DNA of 64,000 nucleotides from Bifidobacterium asteroides (lineage in GTDB: Bacteria > Actinomycetota > Actinomycetes > Actinomycetales > Bifidobacteriaceae): NCBI RefSeq assembly GCF_003202695.1, contig NZ_QGLL01000010.1:17269-81268 (forward strand), in the 5' to 3' direction. This document shows positions 27,598 through 36,840 of this stretch, one piece after another. The notes beneath the pieces are model-generated. The model searched no databases and had not been told where the DNA came from. It worked only from the letters and a program-made list of their open reading frames with translations. Numbering within the stretch: the stretch's first letter is position 1; each line of letters begins with the position of its first letter. The translations under genes and the position numbers were made by a program.

Positions 27598-28368
27598 ATG
27601 GCAATCAAACAGACGGCGGGCCACGATCAGCTCGGCCGGTTCGCACCACAATTCGCCCATCTCAATGATGATGTGCTCTTCGGCCAGGTCTGGTCACGCG
27701 AGGATGAGCTTTCGGCCCGGGACCGCAGCATGATCACCTGCGCGGGCCTAATGAGCATGGGGCTCTTTCCCCAGTTGAAGAGCCATATGGTCATGGCCAA
27801 GAGCAATGGCGTCACTCGCGCTCAAATGGTGGCGCTGATCACCCATCTAGCCTTCTATGCGGGATGGCCCAAGGCATGGTCGGCTTTCGCCCTGGCCAAG
27901 GAAGTCTACGGCGAGGGCGACCGTGACGACAAGAGCCAGGACAAGGCTGCGACCGCAGCTGAATCCAGGACCGAGCCGGATTCAGGACCCTATCCCTTGG
28001 GAGATTCAGCTGACGGACCCAATTTCAGCGGCCATGTCTGGCTGCACCGCCTAACTGATCCGGACGCGGAATGCTCAGCCGGCAATGTGACCTTCGCACC
28101 TGGGTGCGTCAACCGCTGGCATACCCACCCGCATGGCCAGCTTCTGATCGTCACCGCCGGGCAGGGGTGGGAGCAGGAGGAGGGCCATCAGCCCCGCAGG
28201 CTGAAGCCCGGCGACGTGATCTTCTGCCCGGCAGGCGTCAGGCATTGGCATGGGGCCTCGGGCCGGTCATCCATGGCCCACATCGCCATCACTCCGGTCT
28301 CGAAGGGACAGCCCCCTGCCGAATGGATGGAGTTCCCAGACCCTGACCAGGTAGCCGCTCTGGGGTGA
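27598..28368 (+). CDS. Carboxymuconolactone decarboxylase-like/cupin fusion protein
   Basis: A 256-residue two-domain protein. Residues about 15-110 are a CMD (AhpD-like) helical domain, with ELSARDRSMITCAGLMSMG and LAFYAGWPKAWSAFALA; residues about 140-245 are a cupin with GCVNRWHTHPHGQLLIVT as metal-binding motif 1 and PGDVIFCPAGVRHWHGA as motif 2. Such CMD-cupin fusions occur in bacteria with poorly known activity, possibly redox or small-molecule detoxification. The CMD half lacks the CxxC of peroxidase-type AhpD. Ribosome site CAAGGAGAT precedes the ATG. No operon partner is visible. Confidence 0.85.
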   Translation: MAIKQTAGHDQLGRFAPQFAHLNDDVLFGQVWSREDELSARDRSMITCAGLMSMGLFPQLKSHMVMAKSNGVTRAQMVALITHLAFYAGWPKAWSAFALAKEVYGEGDRDDKSQDKAATAAESRTEPDSGPYPLGDSADGPNFSGHVWLHRLTDPDAECSAGNVTFAPGCVNRWHTHPHGQLLIVTAGQGWEQEEGHQPRRLKPGDVIFCPAGVRHWHGASGRSSMAHIAITPVSKGQPPAEWMEFPDPDQVAALG

Positions 28369-28481
28369 CCCGCGCGCCGATCCACGCAGCCTGATCTGCA
28401 CAAGTACAGTGAGTCTTCGCCCTGCAGATATCGAGTCCGACGCATGCCTGACCGGTTCCCGCCTGCCTTTACACTAAAGAC

Positions 28482-29474
28482 ATGGCTAACAAGAAAGGCC
28501 CGACCAAGGGTTCGGGCGGCAAACACCGCAATAAACTGCGCGGGCGGGGGCCTACCCCCAAGGCCGAAGATCGTGTCTACCACAAGGCCTACAAGGCCCG
28601 GCAGGCGGCCCAGCGCAGGCAGGCAGCCGATCCGCGTCTGGCTGCCCGTCGCCGGGCTGACCGGTTCGCTTCCGATTCCGACGATCTGGTCATCGGCCGC
28701 AACGCCGTCCTGGAAGCCCTGCGCGTAGGAGTACCGGCCAGTCAGCTCTATCTGGCCGCCCGAATGGACCATGATGACAGAACCAGGGAGATCGTGCGGC
28801 TGGCCGGACAGGAGGGACTCAACCTGCTGGAAGCTGACCGTCTGGAGATGAACCGCATCGCCCGATCCAGCAGCCACCAGGGCGTGGTCCTCAAGGTCCA
28901 GCCCTACCAGTATGCCTCCCTGCAGAGCCTGGTCGACAGGGCCGAGAAGCGCGCGGCTGCACTGGAAGGGGCCGACCAGGCGTCTAGGTTTGCCGCACGT
29001 CCGCTTTTCATCGCCCTGGATGGGGTCACTGATCCGCAGAATCTCGGGGCCGTGATTCGTTCCGCTGCGGCCTTTGGGGCATCAGGGGTGGTTCTGCCCG
29101 AGCGTCGCAGCGCCTCGGTCACAGCTGCGGCCTGGAAGGTGTCCGCCGGAGCCGCCGCCCATCTGCCTGTGGCCCGCGTGGTCAATCTGACCAAGGCCAT
29201 TCAAGGGCTCAAGGAGCGCGGCTACTACGCAGTTGGCCTGGACGGCGCAGGCAGCACCATAGTAGGCGAGACCGGCTTCGAGGCCGATCCTCTGGTGGTG
29301 GTCCTGGGCTCCGAGGGCAAGGGGCTGAGCCGCCTGGTCCGCGAGAACTGTGATGCCCTGGCCTCCATCCCCATTTCCAGCTCGGTGGAATCCTTGAACG
29401 CCTCGGTGGCAGCCGGTATCAGCCTCTACGCCGTAGCGATGGCACGCCGCCGTTCCATCAGCAAAACCAAATAG
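28482..29474 (+). CDS. rlmB: 23S rRNA 2'-O-methyltransferase, RlmB/TrmH family
   Basis: A 330-residue SpoU-type knotted methyltransferase. A basic, disordered N-terminus (1-65, rich in Lys, Arg and Gly) precedes an L30e-like RNA-binding domain starting GRNAVLEALR and the SPOUT domain. SAM/knot motifs: DPQNLGAVIRSAAAFG (motif 1), VLGSEGKGLSRLV (motif 2) and IPISSSVESLNASVAAGI (motif 3). The expected reaction is 2'-O-methylation of G2251 (E. coli numbering) in the peptidyl-transferase loop, but closely related TrmH members modify other sites, so site specificity is inferred. Confidence 0.9.
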   Translation: MANKKGPTKGSGGKHRNKLRGRGPTPKAEDRVYHKAYKARQAAQRRQAADPRLAARRRADRFASDSDDLVIGRNAVLEALRVGVPASQLYLAARMDHDDRTREIVRLAGQEGLNLLEADRLEMNRIARSSSHQGVVLKVQPYQYASLQSLVDRAEKRAAALEGADQASRFAARPLFIALDGVTDPQNLGAVIRSAAAFGASGVVLPERRSASVTAAAWKVSAGAAAHLPVARVVNLTKAIQGLKERGYYAVGLDGAGSTIVGETGFEADPLVVVLGSEGKGLSRLVRENCDALASIPISSSVESLNASVAAGISLYAVAMARRRSISKTK

Positions 29475-29563
29475 CCTTGGCAGGTATCGGCAATCTGGAC
29501 GCGATCAGACCACGCAGCAACAGCCAGCATGCAACAGAACCTTGCCGCACACAAACCCAAGAG

Positions 29564-31240
29564 TCAGCTGGAGGCCCAGACCGCGTCATCCTGATCGTCC
29601 TGGTCGGCAGCCGCATCCAGGCTGCCGGGGGCGTAGACCGATCTCAGCGAGTTTCGGCCGCCATTCGTATCCTCAAAGGATGATTGCGACGGCACTCCCC
29701 CGCGCGCTCGATCACGATCCGTCTGGGCGTCTGCTCCGGCCTGGCCTCCAGCCTTGGTCTGGATGTTCATGTCACTGTTGTTCGCGTCTTGGCCGCCCAC
29801 CTCGCGGCCACCTGCGTCCTTGCCGGTCCTATCATGCGAGGCTTGCCCATCCTGACCAGCCTGAGCATGAGTGCCCTGCCAATTCATCTCGTCATCCACC
29901 ACACCGGCATCGGCCTCTTCATTGATGGTCCTCATGTCTTCGGAGTCCAACCGGTACTCGGGCAGGGATTCGCTGATATAGCTCTGCACGGCCTCGGCCA
30001 TGGGCACGTCGTGACCGGCCTTCTCGGCCATCAGCCAGCGGTGGGTCAGCACTTCATGGAAGAACTGGGCCGGTTCGATCTGCGAGCGGTATTCCGGCGG
30101 GATCATGCGCACGGTGGGCTCGAAGACCTCGCGCATCCAATCGGTGGCCACAATCTCCAGGTCCTCGCCCTGTCGCCAGGTGGATGCCCGGTAGGCATCC
30201 AGATCGTTGAGCAGCCGCCGGGCCTGGTTCTCCTGCACATCCAGACCGGTCAGCCTCAGCAGCTTGCGGGAGGCATAACCGGCATCGACCACCCTTGGGC
30301 GCACCAGCACCCGGTTGCCATCCTCCTCGGTCTTCATCTCCAGCTCGTCTACGTCGAAGCCCAGATCGTTGAGCCGGTTGACGCGGCGCTCGATCTTCCA
30401 CATCTCATCCGGATCGAAGCTGTCCACGTCTGTCAGCGCGCTCCACAGTGAGTGATAGCGGTCCACTAGCCGGTTGCCTACGCCGACCTCGTCCACCTCG
30501 CCAGCCAGCAGGTTGCCGGAACCCAGATCCATAAGCTCGCCGATGATGTTGGTCCTGGCCAGGTCGATGTCATACTCGCGCTGCCCGTCGGTCAGGCTGG
30601 GATGCAGATCGCCAGTCTCGGCATCGACCAGACAGGCCGAAAAGGCATCGGCGTCACGCAGGAAGAGCACGTTGGACAGGGAGACATCTCCCCAGTAGAA
30701 ACCTGCCAGATGCAGCCTCACCAAGAGGACCGCCAGGGCATCGATCAGGCGCTCGGCCGTGTCCGGACGCAGATTACGGGCGAATAAGGCGCGATAGGGC
30801 AGCGAGAACTTGAGATGCTGAGTAACCAGCATGGCCTCCAGAGGCTCGCCCTCGCGAGTATGCCGACCGGTGACTACAGCGATGGGGTTGACCGTAGGAA
30901 GTTCCAATTTCTGCAACTTACGCAGGAGCTCATACTCACGCTCGGCCACCCGCTGGGTGATTTCCTTCATGGCGTAGACATCGTCGCCCACGTGTACAAA
31001 GCGGACCACGTGCCGGGAGATGCCTCTGGGCAGGTTGGCCAGCAGATCCCGAGGCCAGGTGGCCAAAGGCCGCTCCCAAGGCAGTGTGAACATCCTGGGA
31101 TTGGAGCTGGTGGCCGTGATGTGCAAGGCAGCTGGCTCCTGCTCGTAAGAGGGATCGGCCGTGGTTTTTATCGAGGTGGCTTTCAGGGCACGGGGATCCA
31201 GAGAGGAGGCCGTTGCCCGGTTGATATTCACGCTAGTCAT
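29564..31240 (-). CDS. DUF4032 protein with kinase-like N-terminal region
   Basis: A 558-residue protein conserved in actinobacteria, function unknown. The N-terminal half resembles a Kdo/WaaP-like kinase fold: VGDDVYAMKEITQRVAEREY has a candidate ATP-binding lysine, FYWGDVSLSNVLFLRDA resembles a catalytic loop and LVDAETGDLHPSL a metal-binding Asp. The C-terminal half corresponds to DUF4032. The last ~90 residues are low-complexity, rich in Gly, Ala, Asp and Gln. Start ATG 31240 (GGAGAAG upstream) is preferred to 31288. Convergent with rlmB. Kinase activity is inference. Confidence 0.75.
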   Translation of the reverse strand: MTSVNINRATASSLDPRALKATSIKTTADPSYEQEPAALHITATSSNPRMFTLPWERPLATWPRDLLANLPRGISRHVVRFVHVGDDVYAMKEITQRVAEREYELLRKLQKLELPTVNPIAVVTGRHTREGEPLEAMLVTQHLKFSLPYRALFARNLRPDTAERLIDALAVLLVRLHLAGFYWGDVSLSNVLFLRDADAFSACLVDAETGDLHPSLTDGQREYDIDLARTNIIGELMDLGSGNLLAGEVDEVGVGNRLVDRYHSLWSALTDVDSFDPDEMWKIERRVNRLNDLGFDVDELEMKTEEDGNRVLVRPRVVDAGYASRKLLRLTGLDVQENQARRLLNDLDAYRASTWRQGEDLEIVATDWMREVFEPTVRMIPPEYRSQIEPAQFFHEVLTHRWLMAEKAGHDVPMAEAVQSYISESLPEYRLDSEDMRTINEEADAGVVDDEMNWQGTHAQAGQDGQASHDRTGKDAGGREVGGQDANNSDMNIQTKAGGQAGADAQTDRDRARGGVPSQSSFEDTNGGRNSLRSVYAPGSLDAAADQDDQDDAVWASS

Positions 31241-31275
31241 GCTTCTCCGTCCCATTGCCGCCCATCCTATACGGG

Positions 31276-31310
31276 AGGAGCCCCGCACGGATGCGCCGCG
31301 CGGGGCTCCT
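31276..31310 (-). terminator. Terminator hairpin between the ABC ATPase and DUF4032 genes
   Basis: Perfect 11-bp stem, AGGAGCCCCGC with GCGGGGCTCCT around a 13-base loop, about 100 bp after the ATPase stop on the minus strand. No T-tract follows, so it may be a weak terminator. Confidence 0.5.
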
Positions 31311-31410
31311 GGTCACCCGGTCAACAAGGAAAGGAAATGATATCGACAATCAATACGGGCTCTGCGGGTCGGCGGAAAACCGTTGCCGAATCGCAGAGTC
31401 GCAGGAGGGC

Positions 31411-32538
31411 TCAGTTCAGCCGCAGCTCGGTGGCCGGGGAGAACAGGTGCATCTTGGCAGGATCGATGTGGATCTTGACCACGTCGCCCACCTTGGGCAG
31501 GTCGCGCGGATTGACGCGAATGGTGGTCAGCTTGTTCTGGTCGGACATGACGATGGACTGCTCAGCCGCACTGTTGTCGGTCAGAATGTTGCCGTAGATG
31601 TAGCCGTCGGAACCCAGGTCCTCCACGTTGGCCACCTTCAGAGAGAAGGCTTCGGGCTCAGCGGCACCAGCCAAAGAAGCATCCTCGGGACGGAAGCCCA
31701 CGACGATCTTGCCTTGATCGTCGGGGGTCAGCTTGCCGACGGCCTCGCGCGGCAGGCTGATGGTGTCCTCACCGATCTTGGCCTGTCCGTTGACCACGGG
31801 ATGGATGTTGATGTTCATAGAGGGCGACCCGATGAAGCCGGCCACGAAAACGTTCTCGGGCCGATCATAGAGCTCGGTAGGCGCGCCAACCTGCTGCAGG
31901 ACGCCCAGCTTGATGACGGCGATCCTGTCGCCCATGGTCAGAGCCTCGGTCTGATCGTGGGTCACGTACAGGGTGGTGACGTTGAGCTGACGCTGCAGGG
32001 CGGCGATCTGGGTACGGGTCTGGACACGCAGCTTGGCGTCCAGGTTGGACAGAGGCTCATCCATCAGGAAGACCTTGGGCTGCCGCACAATGGCGCGGCC
32101 CATAGCTACACGCTGACGCTGACCACCGGACAGAGCCTTGGGCTTGCGGTCCAGGTACTCGGTCAGATCCAGCACCTCTGCAGCCTTCTCCACCCGCTGG
32201 CGGATCTCATCCTTGGGTGTGCCGGCGATCTTCAGGGCGAAGCCCATGTTGTCGGCTACGGTCATATGAGGGTAAAGGGCGTAGTTCTGGAAGACCATGG
32301 CGATGTCGCGATCCTTGGGCTGCATGGTCGTCACGTCCTTGTCGCCAATCATGATGCGGCCCTTGTTGACCTCCTCCAGGCCGGCCAGCATGCGCAGGGT
32401 GGTGGACTTTCCGCAGCCGGAAGGCCCTACCAGAACCAGAAATTCACCGTCTTTGATGTCCAGACTGAGGTCACTGACCGAGGGCTCATCGTTGCCCGGG
32501 TAGATACGAGTGACGTGGTCGAATACCACTTCTGCCAT
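31411..32538 (-). CDS. ugpC: ABC transporter ATP-binding protein, MalK/UgpC/MsiK type
   Basis: A 375-residue ATPase energising carbohydrate-type ABC importers. Walker [14 protein letters not shown] (near residue 37), signature [17 protein letters not shown], Walker [13 protein letters not shown], the H-loop in [12 protein letters not shown], then a C-terminal OB/TOBE regulatory domain. It stands alone with no permease or binding-protein genes nearby, as do the shared MsiK/MsmK ATPases of Gram-positive bacteria that serve several sugar transporters; that shared role is inference. Start ATG has AAAGGATG upstream. Confidence 0.92.
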   Translation of the reverse strand: MAEVVFDHVTRIYPGNDEPSVSDLSLDIKDGEFLVLVGPSGCGKSTTLRMLAGLEEVNKGRIMIGDKDVTTMQPKDRDIAMVFQNYALYPHMTVADNMGFALKIAGTPKDEIRQRVEKAAEVLDLTEYLDRKPKALSGGQRQRVAMGRAIVRQPKVFLMDEPLSNLDAKLRVQTRTQIAALQRQLNVTTLYVTHDQTEALTMGDRIAVIKLGVLQQVGAPTELYDRPENVFVAGFIGSPSMNINIHPVVNGQAKIGEDTISLPREAVGKLTPDDQGKIVVGFRPEDASLAGAAEPEAFSLKVANVEDLGSDGYIYGNILTDNSAAEQSIVMSDQNKLTTIRVNPRDLPKVGDVVKIHIDPAKMHLFSPATELRLN

Positions 32539-32700
32539 TGTTCATCCTTTCATCGGCAGGTACGTGCCGAACGATCCGTAGTGAAGGGGTTGATGTTCAC
32601 TGTGGTTTCCGTCCTGGGGTCAACACCGACATCGGCATGGCCATGTGACGGTTTTCTATTGTGCGGTTAAGAGAAACTCTCCCTTGAGCCAGTGCCTACT

Positions 32701-32720
32701 ATACACCGATATACACCGAT
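32701..32720. repeat. Tandem direct repeat, 2 x 10 bp
   Basis: ATACACCGAT occurs twice in immediate succession in the region upstream of the ABC ATPase gene (start 32538). It may be a regulator half-site pair or chance. Confidence 0.4.
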
Positions 32721-32824
32721 GCCTGAATTAGCCGTGCGTGCCGTTGACTATGATCGGGCTTGCCGGGATTGGCAGAAATCCCATGATTTCGCAGTTTCAG
32801 CGAACACACGAGAGCCTTGCTGAC

Positions 32825-33223
32825 TCAATCCTTGGGCTTGGCTGAATCTTCGGAACCGCGCTCGAAGACCGTTCTGGCCACATTGATCGCATTAATGACC
32901 CTCGGAAAACCCACGTAGGGAGCGCATTGAAGTATGGCTTCGACCACGGCCGCCTTGCTCAGCCCTACATTCAGGGCTCCCTGTATGTGAACAGCCAACT
33001 GCGGAGCCGTATCCCCCTGCGTAACCAGACTGCCTATCGTAACCAGCTCACGCTGCTGAAGATCGAGTCCTTTCCGGGTGTATATGTCGCCGAAGGCGAA
33101 TTCTACTATCCAGCGGCCAAGATCCGGGGCTATGTCCTGCAGGGAGTCAATGACTGCCTGACCTCCCTTGCCGTCGATGGCGGCCAAGGCCTCAGATCCC
33201 TTTTCAAAACGCGAAGCTTCCAT
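32825..33223 (-). CDS. Carboxymuconolactone decarboxylase family protein
   Basis: A 132-residue CMD protein with the family core LQQRELVTIGSLVTQGD and LAVHIQGALNVGLSKAAVVEAILQCAPYVGFPRVINAI. This arrangement matches the stand-alone gamma-carboxymuconolactone decarboxylase-like proteins. No beta-ketoadipate pathway genes are nearby, so the true activity is unknown. Start ATG 33223 has only a weak ribosome site (GAAAGAATAG). Divergent from the kinase gene at 33396. Confidence 0.85.
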   Translation of the reverse strand: MEASRFEKGSEALAAIDGKGGQAVIDSLQDIAPDLGRWIVEFAFGDIYTRKGLDLQQRELVTIGSLVTQGDTAPQLAVHIQGALNVGLSKAAVVEAILQCAPYVGFPRVINAINVARTVFERGSEDSAKPKD

Positions 33224-33395
33224 AAAGTCTATTCTTTCTATTGTTTTGCATATTTTCCCGCAGATAATATTGCATCGATGCCTGTTTACGCATTATACCA
33301 TCGGCGGCCAAGCCTCCTCCGGCAATTGGAAATGCGACGAAACCGCAGAAGGCGACAATCAGGTCCTTTTCAACAAGGCGGGGCACAATGGAGAT

Positions 33396-35417
33396 ATGAG
33401 CGATCTTGAGGGATTGGATCTGAAGCCTGGACGGCTGGTCGGGGGCTACACCCTGATCGAGCCTCTGGGCGGCGGCGCCATGGGTTCCGTCTGGCGCGCA
33501 CGTGATGACGGGGGCCAGGACTACGCCATGAAGATCCTGCGGGAATCCCTGGCAGAGGACGACCAGGACTCACCCGACAGCCCAGAAGAGCGTAACCGCG
33601 CCTCGGCCCGCGAGCGCCTGCGACGCGAGGCTCTGGCCCTGCAACGGATCCGCCATCCAGGCGTCTGCCGGATCGTGGATATGGAGCTTGATGATGCCTT
33701 GGCCTTCATCGTGACCGAACTGATCGAAGGGCGCAATCTGCGCGACGACGTGGCTGTCAATGGCCCTTACCGGGGCGACGACCTGGAACGGCTGACGCGG
33801 AAGCTGACCGATGCCGTCGCAGCCGTGCACCAAGCGGGTATCGTCCACCGGGACATCAAGCCCACCAACGTCATGATTTCGGTCTCTGGACCGGTGCTGG
33901 TGGACTTCGGCATCGCCATGGGCCAGGGGCAAAGCCACGTGACCCGGACAGGACTGGTCATGGGGACCCCTGGCTTCATCGCCCCTGAGATCATCGACGG
34001 AGCTGAGGCTGATCAGGGAACCGACTGGTGGAGCACAGCAGCCGTTTTGGCATACGCAGCTACCGGACGAGCTGTCTTCGGCACCAAACCCATGATGGCG
34101 GTGCTGGAGCGCGAAGCCTCGGGCAATGCCGACCTATCCGGGCTGCCCATAGGCACCATGAAAGCCCTGCGATCGGCCCTCTCCCCTAACCGGATGGCGC
34201 GCTGCACACCCCAGGAGCTCTTGGAGGCCATCAGCCGGGATGCCATGGACCCGCAAGCCTGGCAGCTTGAGCAGGACGACCAGGATGTGAGCGGGCAGCA
34301 GACCGACGGGAAGCCAAACAAGGATCGTCAGGAGACGATGCGCCCTTTTGGCGACGACTCTTCGGAGGCTGAAAGACGGGCCGACGCCCCCACTATGCTC
34401 GTCGAGCCGGCAACCATAACCATGCCGTCGAGCGCGCAGGCTGATCCAGAAAGTCCGCGAACGGCCTGGTCACGGCTCCTGACAGACGGCAAAGCCGATG
34501 AACGAACGACCCTCCTGCCTGACTTGGAGCAGCCCACCAGCCTTTTGAATCCTCTTCCGGCGGCCGAGGAGCAGACGCAGACTTGGCAGGACCATCAGCC
34601 CCTAGCCGACCGTCAAGATCTTCAAGCCACCAGCCTCCAGGACCCGTTGCCGCCGGCCCGGCCCCTGTCCGACGGGTACCACAGCGGCATGAATGCCCAC
34701 TGGCTGGGGGACCAGCCCGCCGCCCAGATTCGACGCCTGCGCTACCTCAATGCCGGAACCCCCTGCCTGGTCATGCTGGGAATGCTCCCTGCCCTGCTGA
34801 CAGCACTGGCCCCGGTCTCGGCTCTGGCGACCGCCGGAATCCTCCTCTGGGCCCTCAGCACCGCAGGATGGAGCATTAAAGCTCAGATCGAACGCGAACT
34901 GCGCCGTGACGGCCCTCGGCGAGGCACTGACCGTCTGCTGAACGCAGCTGCCCTTCCCTGGCACCTGCTCAGGGGACTGGCAGCCGCTCTGCTGCGTCTG
35001 CCGGGCATAATCCTCATACAGGTTCTGGTCGCCCTGCCGCTGACCTGGGCGGGCATCCTCACCACTGTTCGTGCAGGCCTGACCCTGGGCGGGCATCTGC
35101 TGACCTTACCCCTGCCAGCGGCTAGACCTCTATCCGCGGGCGGACTGGCCATGGCTCTGGCGACACTGGTCGGCTGGCTGCTGACGACGCTGCCGACGAA
35201 GAATCGCTCAGACCATAAAGTCGGCAGCGGCAACATGGCCCTGCGTCTGGCGGCGGGCCGCATCCCCCTGGGACGCCAGGATCCCGAAGCGCCAGGCAAT
35301 CCTCGCCGCGGGTGGATTCTGCTCCTGCTCTGGCTGCTGATTGTGGCCGTCCTGGTAGCCGGGCTGATCGTCCAGCCTTCCATGGACTGGTCCCCCATTC
35401 GCCTCCTGCGCGTCTAA
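33396..35417 (+). CDS. Membrane Ser/Thr protein kinase without PASTA domains
   Basis: A 673-residue eukaryotic-type kinase. Residues about 17-285 form the kinase: glycine loop EPLGGGAMGSVWRA, YAMKILRE with the ATP lysine, catalytic loop IVHRDIKPTNVMI, LVDFGIAMG and the APE-like APEIIDG. A long acidic/Gln-rich linker follows, then from about residue 448 several hydrophobic helices interrupted by short loops, and a final helix before a short tail. There is no extracellular PASTA or sensor domain, so it is not PknB. The frame is open upstream to 33168, but ATG 33396 (GGAGAT just before) starts the conserved part. The neighbouring DsbA-like gene begins 61 bp downstream. Confidence 0.88.
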   Translation: MSDLEGLDLKPGRLVGGYTLIEPLGGGAMGSVWRARDDGGQDYAMKILRESLAEDDQDSPDSPEERNRASARERLRREALALQRIRHPGVCRIVDMELDDALAFIVTELIEGRNLRDDVAVNGPYRGDDLERLTRKLTDAVAAVHQAGIVHRDIKPTNVMISVSGPVLVDFGIAMGQGQSHVTRTGLVMGTPGFIAPEIIDGAEADQGTDWWSTAAVLAYAATGRAVFGTKPMMAVLEREASGNADLSGLPIGTMKALRSALSPNRMARCTPQELLEAISRDAMDPQAWQLEQDDQDVSGQQTDGKPNKDRQETMRPFGDDSSEAERRADAPTMLVEPATITMPSSAQADPESPRTAWSRLLTDGKADERTTLLPDLEQPTSLLNPLPAAEEQTQTWQDHQPLADRQDLQATSLQDPLPPARPLSDGYHSGMNAHWLGDQPAAQIRRLRYLNAGTPCLVMLGMLPALLTALAPVSALATAGILLWALSTAGWSIKAQIERELRRDGPRRGTDRLLNAAALPWHLLRGLAAALLRLPGIILIQVLVALPLTWAGILTTVRAGLTLGGHLLTLPLPAARPLSAGGLAMALATLVGWLLTTLPTKNRSDHKVGSGNMALRLAAGRIPLGRQDPEAPGNPRRGWILLLLWLLIVAVLVAGLIVQPSMDWSPIRLLRV

Positions 35418-35478
35418 GGCCATGCTCCACCCCTGGCGGCTACACTATGCTCAGTATGCCAAGGAAAGGATCCAGGTC

Positions 35479-36402
35479 ATGTCCAAAGGCAAGCAGAACC
35501 GTCAGGCCGCGCTCAAGGCCCAGGAAGAGGCCCGACGGCTCCAAGAGGCCAAGGAACGACGCCAGCAGACCATGATCGGCGTCATCGTCACCGTGGTGAT
35601 CATTGCCATGATCGCCCTAGGCGGATTCGTTTACTGGCGCAGCCATCGCCCGGTCAAGACCCAGGACCTGGAGCAGGCCCGTCAGGCTGTCGCACGGGTC
35701 AAGGAGAAGCCCTCGGCCGCCAACGACCAGGGCGGCTTCCTGATCAGCTCACAAGGGCTCAATAAGCCGGTGGCCAAGGCTCCAACCGTGGAGATCTACA
35801 TGGACTTCATGTGCCCAGGCTGCGGCGCCCTGCACCGCGGGCTGGACTCCACCCTGACCGGTCTGGTGGATGCCGGACAGATCAACCTGGTCATCTACCC
35901 CATGAGCTTCATGGACCGGCTCTCCACCGACAGCTACTCGACCAGGACAGGCACGGCCACCATCTACGTGGCTCAGCACGATCCCGACCATCTGCTGCCC
36001 TTCATCGCCAATCTCTACGCCAAGGACTTTCAGCCGGACGAGTCCGACTACCATCCCATCAGCAACGACAAGATTCGCCAGCAGGCCATCAAGGCCGGGG
36101 TCGATCCCCAAGTGGCCGACCAGGCAGTCAAGGGGCACTACCGGGCCTGGATCAAGGCCATGGATACCTATACCCCCCTGCGCAAGGAGCTCTGGAATCC
36201 AACCGGGGCCAACAAGGGGCAGATGAGCACGCCCACGGTGCGTATCAACGGCAATTACTGGGATCTGAGTGACCTGTCCCAAGCTGGCATGGACTACCGC
36301 TCAGGCCTGCTCAAGGCTCTGGGTCTGGACCAGGCCAAGGTGGGCGTCAAGGGAGCGATGCCTGCCATCGGCGCCTCCGGTCATCCGCGCTCGCTGGATT
36401 GA
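35479..36402 (+). CDS. Membrane-anchored DsbA-like thioredoxin-fold protein
   Basis: A 307-residue protein with a basic, helical N-terminus (1-31), a single membrane helix (about 32-52) and an extracytoplasmic DsbA/thioredoxin-like domain with the redox motif C112-P-G-C115 in YMDFMCPGCGALH, plus the cis-proline region MSTPTVRING. The family makes or exchanges disulfides in exported proteins. ATG 35479 is chosen because AAGGAAAGG lies upstream; the frame extends to 35422 without family similarity. It follows the Ser/Thr kinase in the same direction. Confidence 0.88.
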   Translation: MSKGKQNRQAALKAQEEARRLQEAKERRQQTMIGVIVTVVIIAMIALGGFVYWRSHRPVKTQDLEQARQAVARVKEKPSAANDQGGFLISSQGLNKPVAKAPTVEIYMDFMCPGCGALHRGLDSTLTGLVDAGQINLVIYPMSFMDRLSTDSYSTRTGTATIYVAQHDPDHLLPFIANLYAKDFQPDESDYHPISNDKIRQQAIKAGVDPQVADQAVKGHYRAWIKAMDTYTPLRKELWNPTGANKGQMSTPTVRINGNYWDLSDLSQAGMDYRSGLLKALGLDQAKVGVKGAMPAIGASGHPRSLD

Positions 36403-36512
36403 ACCAGGCAGGTATAAAGAAATTTCGCGCCTAGCGTCCTCTTGGGCACACGGTGATGGTACGATATCATTCCGTACCGCGGCCCGGAATGCTGTTATGG
36501 ACCACCGGGACC

Positions 36513-36586
36513 GCCTCCTTAGCTCAGTTGGCCAGAGCAGCCGCCTTGTAAGCGGCAGGTCGTCAGTTCGACTCTGACAGGAGGCT
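36513..36586 (+). tRNA. tRNA-Thr (anticodon TGT)
   Basis: Complete cloverleaf. Acceptor stem GCCTCCT pairs with AGGAGGC, the D-arm contains AGCTCAGTTGG, the anticodon stem GCCGC/GCGGC holds loop CTTGTAA with anticodon TGT (36547-36549), and the T-arm has GTTCGAC. No encoded CCA. The long antisense reading frame across it is a typical artefact. Confidence 0.96.
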
Positions 36587-36654
36587 CTACGCTAGAAATG
36601 AACCAGCAAACCCATCTATTCAGCTTTGTCTCCAGGCGGGCTATAATAATGGAT

Positions 36655-36678
36655 ATTACCTGGATAATTACCTGGATA
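36655..36678. repeat. Tandem 12-bp direct repeat
   Basis: ATTACCTGGATA twice in a row, just downstream of the TATAAT at 36642, possibly at or just after the transcription start of the candidate small RNA. Confidence 0.6.
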
Positions 36679-36840
36679 ATTGCAAATACTTCCCTCGAGT
36701 AAGTCATTTCGGAGGCTTGTTCTCCGAAGTACGAACGGAGCCTTTTCCCCAACCAACTCCGTTCGTATCCGAGGACGGGATTATTCCCCTTCATTCCCGT
36801 CCTCTTGACGTTGACCTGTCGGCACAAGGCCCGGGTCTCA

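Noticed and set aside
31255..32670. 471-residue plus-strand frame
   Set aside because: Antisense of the ABC ATPase gene, which has all expected motifs.
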